DNA of 31,833 nt from Gonium pectorale. Lineage: Eukaryota > Chlorophyta > Chlorophyceae > Chlamydomonadales > Volvocaceae. The stretch is taken from positions 934,083 to 965,915 of the forward strand of contig LSYV01000006.1 in assembly GCA_001584585.1 (NCBI GenBank). Reading direction: 5' to 3'. The notes under the pieces were generated by a model. That model saw only the letters and a list, made by a program, of their open reading frames with translations, was not told the origin of the DNA and ran no database searches. The position numbers were made by a program, and so were the translations under genes. This document shows, in pieces, positions 10,829-21,344 of this stretch (position 1 is its first letter; every line of letters starts with the position of its first letter).

Positions 10829-13800
10829 TCAGCGATCGCACGCGCCGTTATACAAGTGGCCGTGGCCGCCGTCCGATGCGTACCTCTCAGCCTCCCCATA
10901 CGCTGCGGCGGCAGCCGCCGCCGCTTGGCGCTGCGACTGCGCGTGCGCCTGGGCATGGTGGAGCTGGCGGAAGTCACGGTGGAGGCGGGCGTTGTGCGCT
11001 TCAGCTGCCGCCGCCGCCTCAGCCGCGGCCTGGCGCTGATGGGACACGTAGGACGCCGCCGCCGCCGCGGCAGCGCGCTGCTGCAGCAACGCCGCCTGCA
11101 CCTGTGCGGGGTGCTGTGGCCGCTGTGTCGCTGCTACCGCGCCTGCAGCGGCGGCTGCGGCGGTGGCGGCAAGCTGGGCATTTGGCTGCTGCAGATGCGG
11201 CTGCGGCTGCGGCGCTGGGTAGTCCTGGAGCACTCGCGTCACCCCATGCTGCGGCGGCCAACTGCGGAGAGCTGACATCGCTGGCGGCGGCGCACTGGCG
11301 TGGTACTGCGGTGGCGGCGGCGGCATGCGCTGGCCCACCTGCAGCGGCGGCGGCGCGCCGTACGCCGCCGGCTGGGCCGAGCTACTGCGCGAACGGAGCC
11401 GGAGGCGTAAGTGGTGCGGGAGCGGCGGCGTGGCGTAGCCGACGGGGTAGCCGCGGGGCGCCTGCGCTGGCGCCGGCGCGTAAGGCCCGTGCCCGTGCCC
11501 CTGGGGCCACGGGCCTGGGGCCGGCGGCCCGGGCCGTCCGCTGGCGTGATGACGCCAGGCGGGGTGCATTCGCAGCCGGGCGGCCGCCGCCNNNNNNNNN
11601 NNNNNNNNNNNGGCGCGCGGTGGCGGCCGCGGCGGCGGCGGCGCGTGAGCGTGGCCGCCGGAGGCCATCCGCGGGGGCGGGGCATGGCAGCTGCCGTCGG
11701 GCCACCAGGCGGCGGCGGCGTCCTCGCCACCGGCAGGAGCTTGCCCCAAGCCGGCGGCGCCGGAGGGCAGACGCCCCGCGTCCACACTGTTCGTCCAGAC
11801 AGACTGCTCGTACGGCAGGTCGGCGTCATAGCCGCCAGAAGCGGTTGCGGCGGCGGTTGCCGCGTCCATGGCACCAGCGGCCCCAGCCGAGGCAGCGGCT
11901 GCATGGTAAGCGACCCACGGGTCGGCGCCCGCGGGGAAGGCGGAGCGCTCAGCCCGCCAGTCCGGCGGCGGCTGCGGCGCCGCGCGGTGCTGCGCGGCGT
12001 CCGAGCTGAGGTCGGCGAGTGTGAGGGCCGCAAAGGGATTGACCGGGAACGGGCTGTTGCCGCCGCCGCCGCTGCCTCCGGCGCTACCGCGAGCAGCAAG
12101 GAGGTAGCTCTCGGCAGAAGCCTCGGTGACGGCGCCGCCGTCGCCGGCGCGACTCGCGTGGCTGCTCGCGCCTCCGCCGCTGCCTCGAGCAGGCCCACGG
12201 GCGCCGCCGCCGCTGCCGCCGCCAACGGCGGCGCTGCCGTCACGGCTGTGGCAGCCGTCGACGCCGGCGACGGCGGGCAGCACCATGGCACGGGCGCTCT
12301 GGGAGCGACTCCCGAGGGCGCCGTATGGTGACGGCGCTGGCGGAGGCAGACCGCTTGCACTGGTGCGCCCCCGGACGCTGCCGGCGGCAGCGGCGCCGGG
12401 CCCGCCCACCCCCACGACGTGTGTAAAGCCCGGCTCTGCGCAGCTGCTGCTGCTCCGACTCAGCAGTCTCACGTTCCCGCCGGGCAGCGAACTGCCGGCG
12501 GCGGCGCCGCCGCCGTTGCTGCCCATAGCCTGCATCAAAAGGCTCAGCGGCGGCGCATGCTGGGCGGTGCCGCCGCTGGCGCCGCCGGGACAGCATGCGG
12601 CCGCGACGTCGTAGCTTGGGTGAGTGTAGCTCCCGGAGCTGCGGACACACACCGGTCCGGATGCCAGTCCCTTGCCGCACCCGCCGCTGCCGCTGGCAGT
12701 AGCGGCATCGGCCGCTGCGCCGCCGCCGCTGCAGAAGTCATAGGCCTCGGCTGTCGTGCCGTATGTCGCGCCGTCTCCCGCCGCCGCCTGCGCCGCCGGG
12801 ATGCTGCCAGCCCGCACGTCGACCGCTCGCATGCCTGCAAGACCTGGCGGCGGCGCCATGCCGGCAGCGGCTGCGGTGGCTGGCAACGAACCTGTCCGTG
12901 GTGTGTCGGCGGCGGTGGAAGCGGCGCCAGCAGCTTCCTGCTCCTGATCAGACGGCGATAGCGCCGCCTCCGCCGCCATGGGCGCAGCGGCCCCCAAGGC
13001 CCCCTGGATACCCTGCCCCAACCAGAGGGCGGGCTGCGCCGCCTCTGCCCCGTCGTGACCCGCCGCAACCGCCGCCGCCGCAGCTGGCGCCTGCTGCTGG
13101 GTCGGGAAGTCGGCAGGACCCATCATGAAGTCGTCCAGCAGGCTCGAGTCGCCGATCATGTCCAGGAGAGCCTCGTCGGTGGCGTCGGTGCCGTACGTGC
13201 CGTACATGTTGGCAAAGTCCTCGGGGAATAGCTGCTCGAACGGCGAGCCGGGGTTGCCCTCTGTGTTGGCTGTGCCGGTAAAGCAGTCAAACGGACCGCA
13301 ACCGCCGACGGCGATGGCCGTGGCGGTGCCGACGGGCGTCGGCGCCGCCGAGCTGCCCTCTGGCGCCGCCGCCGCCGCCGCGGCAGCGGCGGCTCCAGCG
13401 GCTGCAACGGGGCCGGCGGCGTCGGGGCTCAGCTGGATGCCCGGCGGCCGCTGGGGAGCTCGCTGCGCAGACGCGGCGGCGGCGCCCGCGGACCGGCGCC
13501 CCTCCCCGCCCAGCTCCTCGCGGTCCGCGCCCTCGTCCGCCGTCTCCGTCTCCTCCAGCGCCGCGCGCAGGGACTGCGTGTGGCGCAACGAGCGCGGGTA
13601 GCTGGCGCTGCGGGCCTCCTCCAGCTCCTCCAGCTCCTCCAGCTCCTCGCCGTCGCCGGCGCGGCGCTTTCGAGGCCGGCCCTGTAAGGTGGGAGGGGTG
13701 CGGCGCGGTGCCGTGCACGGAGGTTGGTCGGCCAGCCGGTACCGCGAACGGCATCAGGGACTGTGGACGTGCGGAGGGACGGATTCCCCATCGCTCCCCG

Positions 13801-15894
13801 TGTCCCCCCTCGCCGCACGCTCAACGCCCAGCCCAGCCCTCGCTGCGGCCTCAAACCCCGCCCAAGCCCCAAGTCCTGCACCGGTGGTCCCCCCCTTACC
13901 TGCAGTACCGGCAGCCCGTGCTGCTGCAGCCACCTGCCCAGGGTCACCCCCGAGGGTAGAACCTTGATGCTGACGTGCCACTTGGCCGTCACGCTGCCTG
14001 CCAGCCGCTCAAACCTGGGGGGGCGGTGGGTTGGCAACCGCTCTTAGTCGGGAGGCCGGGGGCGCATGTCATCCCGCTCCGTGAAAGCCCAAGTGGCCAA
14101 GGGTCCCCAGCACCCCGACTGGCGAGGCAGTCCCTTCATGGGCGTGGCGGGCCGCGTGGCGCGTTTGGCGTGCGGAGACTCTTTTTGCTCCAGGCCCGGG
14201 CACAGCGCACCACGAGCCAGGATGAATTGCCGACGAGCGAGGCAGTCGACGAAGCACATGAGAGGACGCAGCACGGCGTGCGCCTGTTCTGCCGGCGGAG
14301 TGACGAGGATGGCACGCCGGCGCACTCCCCCGCTGGCAGCACTTGCAGTCGCAGTCCCGAGCCGAAACCCAAAACTCAACCGTCAGCCGTCGAAGGTACC
14401 TGCCGCAACGGCCAAGCGTGGGTGACGTACCTGCCGCGGCTCATCATCTCGCCGTCGCACTCAATGCAGTCCCCGCCCGCCAGGTACAGCCGGGGGTGGA
14501 ACGTGCCGACGGTGCCACGCGCCACGCCGCCGACTGCGCCGCCATCCGGCCGCCGCCGGCTCCGCGACGCCACCTGAACAGTCACTGGAGACGGCAGCGA
14601 CCTGCCCCGCGCCGGGGTCGACGTCGCCGGCGGCGCAGAGGACGGCCGGACGCCCATGGCGCCGCCGCCGCCGCCACTCCCCGTGTACTCGACACGGCCG
14701 TCGTCGGCGTCGGTGGCGGAGGTGCCACCAGCGCCGCCGGCAACGTCACCACAGTAGCCGCTGGCCCCGATGGCAGCGGCGGCGGAGAGCGACGGCACGT
14801 CCGTCGGCGACGGCGCCCAAGCCGGCGGCTCCCGTGCAGCTGCCAGCCTGGCAGCATCGTCATTGCCGCCGCCGTAAATGGCGGAGGTGAGGCCGGCATT
14901 GGCGGAGGTGGGCGTCGGCGTCGCGTCCGACGCCGCGTAGGAGGGACTGCGCGGCGCTAGTGGTACTTGGAGCATGTAGCCGCGGGACCCGGTGTTCACC
15001 CGGAGGCCACACCCGGAGGCGGCCGGCGCCGACAGCGTCGCCGTCAGGCTAGGAAGGGATGGCAGGAAGCTGTCGGCCCGCCCGTCGGCGACGCCAACGG
15101 CGGTAGCTGCACGATCGGCGCCGCCAGCGCCCAGCAGTGATGCTGAAGCCGCTGGCTGAGAAGAGTGCGCGGTGAAGGCCGTGCCGGGGGCCGCCGGAGA
15201 CGCCCATGCCTCATCGTCATAGAACTCCATCGGCATGGGGCTGGCGCCGCCGCCGCCACCGGCCGCGGCCGACGGTGCAGAGCCCATATGGCCGCCGCCG
15301 CCACCGCCGCTGCAGGGTCCCACCTGCCGCCAGGCATCGGGCGAGCCGGCCCATACCGCCCTGCGACCCTCCACTTGGGACGGTATGTCATCGGGGGTGA
15401 GAGGGAGCCGCGCCGCAGAGCAGCTGCCGCCGTATACGTCGTTTCCGTACTCTGTGTATGGCGAGTACATGGCGTACGCCATGCGGCGCTGCTTTGACGC
15501 CACCCTGCTGCACCCTCCGTCGTATGACACGGGCCGAGCCCGTAAGCCGTTGGGGGGCAGATGGTTCGACGCGAGGAGCGTGTCGCTGCCAGGGATAACA
15601 TTGGCGAAACGGCCGCCAAAGCTGGCCGCCCGCGTGCTGGGCTGTCGATCGGAGCCCGTCAGCCAAGCCGATAGGTCGGGGGGCGTTCCGTCGCCGGCGG
15701 GGGCTGCATGTGGCGGAAGCTGGTGTGCGTTCCGGCCGTCGGGCGGCTTGTGGCTCCACAAAGACTGAACCTCGGGAGCATGATTGTAATCAACGCGGGT
15801 CTGCGAGGCCGTAAGCAAGGAGGCTGTTCGCAGCAGGCAACTGGCACTACGGGCAAGTCACAGGGCAGCCCCCTCGCGCGCAGCTCACCTGCAT
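10829..15894 (-). CDS. VARL/SAND-domain (regA-like) transcription regulator
   Basis: Putative nuclear DNA-binding regulator of the volvocine regA-like family. Exons: 15889-15894, 14431-15800, 13900-14014, 10829-13681 (4344 nt, about 1447 aa with gap). The SAND-like core is rebuilt across two introns: FHPRLYLAGGDCIECDGE (about 436-453), MSRGR, FERLAGS, KWHVSIKVLPSGVTLGRWL and HGLPVLQ (to 497). It is followed directly by a basic AT-hook-like GRPRKRR (498-504) and an EEL repeat. N-terminal (3-430) and C-terminal (520-1447) regions are low complexity (Gly, Ala, Ser, Pro, His, Gln), typical of the family. An acidic, hydrophobic stretch lies near 650-689. The start is inferred: a two-codon exon ATG-CAG followed by GTGAGC, with an 88-nt intron containing CTTAC before CGCAG. 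Otherwise translation could begin at the ATG at 15480-15482. Twenty N at 11592-11611 leave some residues unknown. Which family member (regA, rlsA-D or other) cannot be decided here. Confidence 0.85.
11592..11611. other. Assembly gap of 20 N inside the VARL coding exon
   Basis: Twenty N interrupt the last exon within an Ala/Arg/Pro-rich, GC-extreme stretch. The same reading frame continues on both sides with the same composition, but the true gap length is unknown, so residue numbers downstream (about 1195 onward) are provisional. Confidence 0.95.
13900..14488 (-). other. SAND/VARL core, encoded across an intron
   Basis: The conserved DNA-binding core is encoded by the 3' end of the 14431-15800 exon and the whole 13900-14014 exon. 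A 416-nt intron (14015-14430) falls inside an Arg codon (AG/G). The joined sequence shows the SAND pattern: a Leu-Tyr-Leu strand, CIEC-D-GE, a Phe-Glu-x-Leu-Ala-Gly helix and Lys-Trp-x-x-Ser-Ile with a following basic/hydrophobic strand. The next exon opens with the GRPRKRR basic motif. Confidence 0.85.
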
Positions 15895-17073
15895 AGCGGA
15901 GACGCGCCCTACGACGCTGCGTCCATAACTGGCGCCAGGCCTCGGAGCCGGAAAGGCTGCGAGACCAGCGAGAGTGCCAAGGTAGGCTCCACAACGCAGA
16001 ACGCACGCTTACACAAGAAAACGGCCCGATATATCTGCTCAGGAGCAAGCAAGCAGTCCGGGGAGGGGTAAGGTCGGTGCGCCTTTGAGACGGTCATGAC
16101 GTCAAGAAAAACAGAAAGCAGGCGGAAATGAGCAGCACATGTCAGCAGAATGCAGTTCTTCCTTCTCACGTTTGGACTGCTGGCGCTTTGGGTTCACCGA
16201 CCCCAGTCCTACTGCCCCGTTCAAAGTCGCATGTTGAGCATGTCAGAATAAGGCAATGTTTGCACTGTAAGAGGTTTGGTGTGCCAGCTCAGTTATCGAG
16301 CGCTCTTGAAACCGCAGAGATTGATTATGACTATCAACTGAAATGCAAAGTATCGTATGCAAAAGACCGCTGCTGTTGCTGTTCCTGTAGGTTGCAGACC
16401 TCCAGACTGGACCGGGCCTGGGGAAGAGGGCTAACGGTCGGTCGTTGGTACTGCCTGCTTGTTGTGGTCACACGCAGACGCAGCACCAAAGCTAGCCTAA
16501 AATAAGTTGTGGTTGAATGAATTGAAGTTGATCCTCAATGATAGAATGTCCAAGAAAAAACTACCGCGCGCCCGCTTCTTCGTTTTCAACACGTCCGAAT
16601 ACGTCATGCCTATAGGAACGTGTCTAACGCAGCCGTAGAGCGGCTCCAAGCCGGCTGCCCGCCTCACACTCACTCGCGGTTCCCTTGGGCTTCGAGCCTC
16701 GTTTCGGCCGAAGTCAGCGCGTTGTCTCCAACAACAGAGGCTTACATTACTACATCACCAACCCCACTCTCTCTCAGAGATCCGTATGTTACACTGAGTC
16801 CTTCGCACCCTCGCCTCCTACCGTCATGTTACACTGACTCGGGCACGAGTAAAATTTTGCCTACACTCCAGGTTGTACGCAATACCTTTAAGCACGGGGT
16901 AATTTTGTGCGAGAGTAACCGGCGGCACACGGGGCTTCGGCGAACGATGGCGGACGAACCCGCACGCTGGTCACAACAACCGCGCAAAGTGACATGTAGG
17001 CAGAAACTGTGCCCTAGTGAATGAGGTGTATGTTCCGCTTTGGAGGCTCTGTGCGCTGTGGTGGCTGCTCAGT

Positions 17074-17166
17074 CGCCTGGGTAGCGTCTAGGTAGCGTGC
17101 TCACCCGTCTGGGTAGCGTCTGGGCAGCGTCCCGTCTGCGTAGCGTGCTCACGCGTCTGGGTAGCG
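17074..17166. repeat. Degenerate minisatellite (GTCTGGGTAGC motif)
   Basis: The motif GTCTGGGTAGCGT recurs about seven times with small changes. Some copies carry a trailing GCTCAC, suggesting a higher-order unit (around 17074-17105, 17106-17151 and 17153-17166). It is non-coding. Confidence 0.8.
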
Positions 17167-17305
17167 ACATACCATATGCAGATCCATCTCCAAAGAAAAT
17201 ACCCATCCACTGGTTACACCTTCGGGGATGTGCGGACTGTAGCGTCAATCCACTCTAAATTCCTAAGCCAGCAACACCCGCAAAGTGCGGAATAGCAACT
17301 GCGCC

Positions 17306-17310
17306 TTACA
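17306..17310 (-). terminator. Candidate polyadenylation signal of ABM gene A
   Basis: Minus-strand TGTAA lies about 310 nt past the gene A stop codon. It is a pentamer, so support is weak. Confidence 0.35.
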
Positions 17311-17616
17311 TGCAACATCTTGCAACGGCGTAGACGCCTATGGCCTTCATTGCCGTGGAACGTAATGCGTTGCGCAATCTAGGTTGGCACATCCATTAGG
17401 ATGTAATGATGTTGTCAAACCGGGCACAAAGGAGCCTACACTGCCCGTGTTTTTGGATGGAATGCATAGTGGATGTCGGTGTCATTGCGTTGCACACCTG
17501 CCTCTACCCACCCCTCCTCTCGTCCTCTGCTTGCAGGCTTACCTCAAGCCCACCCTAGACCAAACAGACTTTTACTGTCCGTTTGGCCCTTCGGCACTAT
17601 CGTCGCCTATCCTATC

Positions 17617-20600
17617 TTACTCGTCGCCGTCCTCGCTGGAGGCTAGCACGCGGAACGGCTCGGCATGCCACTCGATATCGTTCTTATCAGCAAACCTGTT
17701 GGGAGGTTCGGAACGATTGAAAGCGGGAGGCGGGTCAGGGCGAGGTCAAGGAAGCGTTGCTAAAGCGGACTGCTGTTTTTAAGGTGGTCTGTGAAGGAGG
17801 CGGGCGGTGCAGCGGACATACGGATACAGGTTACAGGTTACACGATCGTCAAAGCCGGGGGGGCCATGGACGAATTGCGAATATTGGGTTAGGATACACT
17901 CGTCCAATGAACCGCCGGATGCGGCAATGTGAAGGGCCATGGATAACTCTTTCTCTTCTGCGGACGTGGCCTCTCCCTACCCCGCGGCCGGAACGGGGCT
18001 GCTGGCTGAGGCCTAGGTCGCTGCATTCGGTCACATGCAGCACCGGCAGGAAATTCTGCGCCTCCCTGCAGTGCCCACTCTCCGCACTACCTTGCCCTGG
18101 CCACGACACCCACTCACTCGCGCAGGCCGCGGAAGGTCTTGGACGTGACGTGGTCGAGGTAGGCGTCCAGGGAGTCCCAGCCGCCCCGGAGCACGTAGTG
18201 GTGGTTCAGGGTGGCGAAGCGGCGCAGCCTGGCGGTCGGGGGGGGGAGCTGGGTGAGGGATGAGTGGAAGCGAGGAGGGCGGGTGACCCATGGGTCAATC
18301 CCGACAGAACAGGGCGACAGAGCCCGGCAAGTAAGCTGGGCCGTTCCGGGTGCAACCAGGCACGACCTGGTTCCAACTGCAGCGCTACGGGTCACCAGCC
18401 CGTTGCCGTACCGTGTGCGCATTGGTTCGCAGCATGGGGCACGGCGCATGAAACACACACGCCGCATAGCAGACACCGGCAAAGCGTGCGGTACTGGGAT
18501 GGGAAAGGGATCGGTGCGCACCGCCCCGCCTTGGCGGTTACAAAGCACGCCCCCCGCAGCACTCACACGTAGAAGCGATTGTCGTTCTCGTCCTGGACCA
18601 CCCGCTCCTGAACGTCCTCAAACGTATCCTCAAAGTCGTCACGCTGCGGTCATATACCGACTCAGTAAGGAGGGTACGAGACGGGCGCGGTGGAGGGAGG
18701 GCCGTGCGAGTGCGAAATGAGGAGAGATGTGGCAAATGGAGCGAGGGAATGAAAGACGGCTATGATGGAAGGGCTCCTGCCTGGGCCTGCTCCCTCCTGG
18801 TCGTCCCAGACCCAGCCCGATCCCGCCGGTTTGCGACCATGGACTGCCGCACGCTGCGGCGCTGCACCTGAACAGGCATTCCAACCACCTCCTGGCCGCG
18901 TGTCCTCCCTCCCCCTCTCGCCCTTGTCCTTCGCCGTCCAGCACGTCAACCACCCACCCACCCACCACGGAGGGCGGCACGTGGAACTGTACGGCCACGT
19001 GGGCCGAGGTCTCGCGCGGGTCCTCGTCCTCGGTCTCGTCGCCCTCGCGGCGCCTGCGCCGGCGCTCAAGGTCCCGCGCGTGGGCAGCGCGGGCAGCGGC
19101 CGCCACCTTCTCGCCTTCACGGTCCGCACGGTATTCCTGTACAGGAGGCACAACGGCACAACGGCCAATGGTAATTAACCCCTTGTGCCAGAAGTCGATG
19201 GGCCCGAACGGGTGCGCAGGTTGCCCGCAGAACACCTCCGTGCTGAACTACCGGTACCCGTGACACTTGGCAACCAAGAGTTCTATCAGGCCTGCCCCGC
19301 CGAACTGCACCGCACCTCGCCCAAGTTCCGCAGCACCCGCACTGCCGTCTGCTGTGCCGACCACACGTGCCCCACCTCGCTCGCAGACCCCGCCGCCTGC
19401 CCCTCATCAGGGAGCCATCACCCCGAGGAGCCATTGCACGGGGGATACAGATACAGATTACAGGCTCCCCACAGAGGGGCTGCAGGCCAAACGAGCCGAC
19501 TGGCTCCATCGCCGGCACTGCCGTACTGCACAGGCGGCAGCCCATCCTCAGCCCGGACATACACATACACAGACAGGGGCGCACCCGCTTGAGGTCTCCG
19601 GCGGGCTCCAGCGGGAAGGCCTCGACCAGGACGTCCGAGTCGTCCACGAAGTCCTGAAAGTCCTGTCGGTCGCGGCTCCTGGATACGTGGTAGTGAACAT
19701 AGGGGGGAAGACAGGTGGAAAGGGCAGGAAGGGAGAGGGAGAGAGATGTTGTGAGGACTGAGGAGGGCATGCGTGAGAGGCAAGCGCGAAAGGAACGTGT
19801 GGAGGGGAGGGCGACTAGGAGAGCGGGGGTCCCTAAAATCCCATACCAAGGTTTCCACGCGTGCCTGCTGAGCGTGGCAGTATTCCTGGGTGCGTACGCA
19901 CACCCTACACGAGCGCAAACTGCGAAGCGCAAACACACCCATCCCGCACAAAGCCAAGCGGAAAGACACTGTCGTCACCCACTCGGAAAAGTCGACTAGG
20001 TCGTCAAAGCTGTCCCACTCGGTGTACGACCAGAACTCGGTGTTGTCGTTGGCGGTCTTGGTGAGCTGGTAGAAGTCCAGGCCGTCGGCCCTGCCCAGCG
20101 ACTTGTCCAGGCGCAGCCTGCGGGAGGACGGCCCGGGTGTGCGGGACGGGGTGGGGCACGGGGGGGTACGGAGGGCGCGTGGCCAGGGTTTGCGGCTGTG
20201 CGGCTGTGTGTGCCGTGTGCGTGGGGGAGGGTGGGGGCAACCCACGCGTGATAGCTTATAGGGTCCGGAGCATCCTACAGGAGCTGTCGGGGGTTGGGTT
20301 GGGTCGGACGTGCAGTGGTCGATAATGTGCCTAATGACTGCCTGTAGAGGCTGCCTTCCCCGTTTCTGGTTCTCTTTTTTAATGACGGCGCCATGCATTC
20401 AGCAGGCTCCCCCGCACAAGCCACCGACCATGGCATGCCAGCCGGCGAACAGCAACCCACCAACATCACGATTACCACCAAACACCCACCACTTGTCAAT
20501 GAACTCGTCGTGCAGGCTGGGCGGCACCTCGTACTTGACGGCCACGTACACAGGGCGGTCCCGCTCGTCGCCGCCGTCACCGTGGCGATCCTGGAACCAC

Positions 20601-21344
20601 TGCGCCCACGAGTTACGGGGCCGGGAGGGGGAGAGGGATGGTGAGGAAAACGCGCGTGAGGCAGGAGCGGCAGTGGCTTGAGGCAGGTGGAAGCACACGC
20701 GACCCTCGAGTGTTCTGTATTCGGTAGCCGCCAGCGCCTAGATGCAGCGAGCAGGCCCAGCGGCGGTGACGGCGCCTGCATGCGGTGGAGACCCATGGGT
20801 CGTATGCGGCGCAGGCCGCACAGGGCACGCCCCGCGCGCGAGCATTGTCCCATTGCCATTCCTGATTAAGGCCCCCTCGCACTAATGGCTGAGTGGGAGG
20901 TGATCCCCAGGCTGGCAGGTACGAGACGCGCGTCTCGGCGGCGTTTCCCAACGACCACCGGGCCAACACACACAGCCAGCTCGTCATATTTGACCGCGCG
21001 AGGTAGCTCGGCCCTTTTCTCCCTTGCCTCCACACATACCTACCCAAACACCAACCCACCGAGCTACGACGGCCGCAGACGCGCAGGCAACTGACCCGCC
21101 AACACCGCCGACGAAACGAGCCGGCAAAGCACATATAGCGACCCAACCGCTCACTCGGCCGCGTTCGCACCTGCAGTGCCTTAACGTTGTTGGGGCTGGT
21201 CTTGAGGCGCAGTCCGTTCTGCAGGCGCTGCCAGGCGGCGGGAGATGAGGGGTCGGAGGGGCCGGTGCGCGCGGCGCTCGCGGCGCCCAGCAGCACCAGC
21301 GCTGCGGCCGCGGCCAGCAGCAGCGCAGTCGGGGGGCGGGCCAT
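17617..21344 (-). CDS. Secreted double ABM-type alpha/beta-barrel protein, copy A
   Basis: Eight exons, all in frame: 21171-21344, 20490-20599, 19983-20117, 19585-19678, 18966-19136, 18567-18643, 18118-18228, 17617-17695 (951 nt, 316 aa, TAA). Residues 1-24 form a signal peptide (hydrophobic core LLLAAAAALVLLG, cleavage expected after AASA). The mature N-terminus ARTGPSDPSS leads into two tandem domains. Domain 1 (about 75-165) has VYVAVKYEVPP, then LDFYQLTKTANDN, then FWSYTEWDSFDDL. Domain 2 (about 216-311) has AHVAVQFHVPPS, then ENDNRFYV, then YVLRGGWDSLDAYLDH. This strand-helix-strand pattern fits the antibiotic biosynthesis monooxygenase (ABM) / dimeric alpha-beta-barrel superfamily; two domains in one chain could form a pseudo-dimer. 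A charged linker (about 172-215) has six Arg followed by an acidic run. No membrane segment or ER-retention signal is visible. Substrate and activity are unknown. Confidence 0.88.

Larger units (their letters stand above)
15895..17616. other. Spacer: VARL upstream region and 3' flank of ABM gene A
   Basis: About 1.7 kb of less GC-rich DNA. It should hold the VARL promoter and any 5' UTR exons, which I cannot place, and the 3' UTR of gene A. A minisatellite is at 17074-17166. The plus-strand frame 16620-17024 has no recognisable domain. Confidence 0.55.

Noticed and set aside
10789..12331. Long plus-strand frames (406 and 306 codons) opposite the VARL exon
   Set aside because: They are antisense shadows of a GC-rich low-complexity coding exon whose minus-strand frame joins in phase to the SAND core.
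16620..17024. 134-codon plus-strand frame in the VARL/ABM spacer
   Set aside because: No domain, no splice support, and a non-ATG beginning; treated as chance.
20584..20599. Alternative exon 2 acceptor (TTCCAG) in ABM copies, three codons later
   Set aside because: Both acceptors keep phase 0; I chose CGCAG before TGG because a GTAAC/GTAAAC branch-like motif lies at a suitable distance in both copies, but the difference is only Trp-Phe-Gln.
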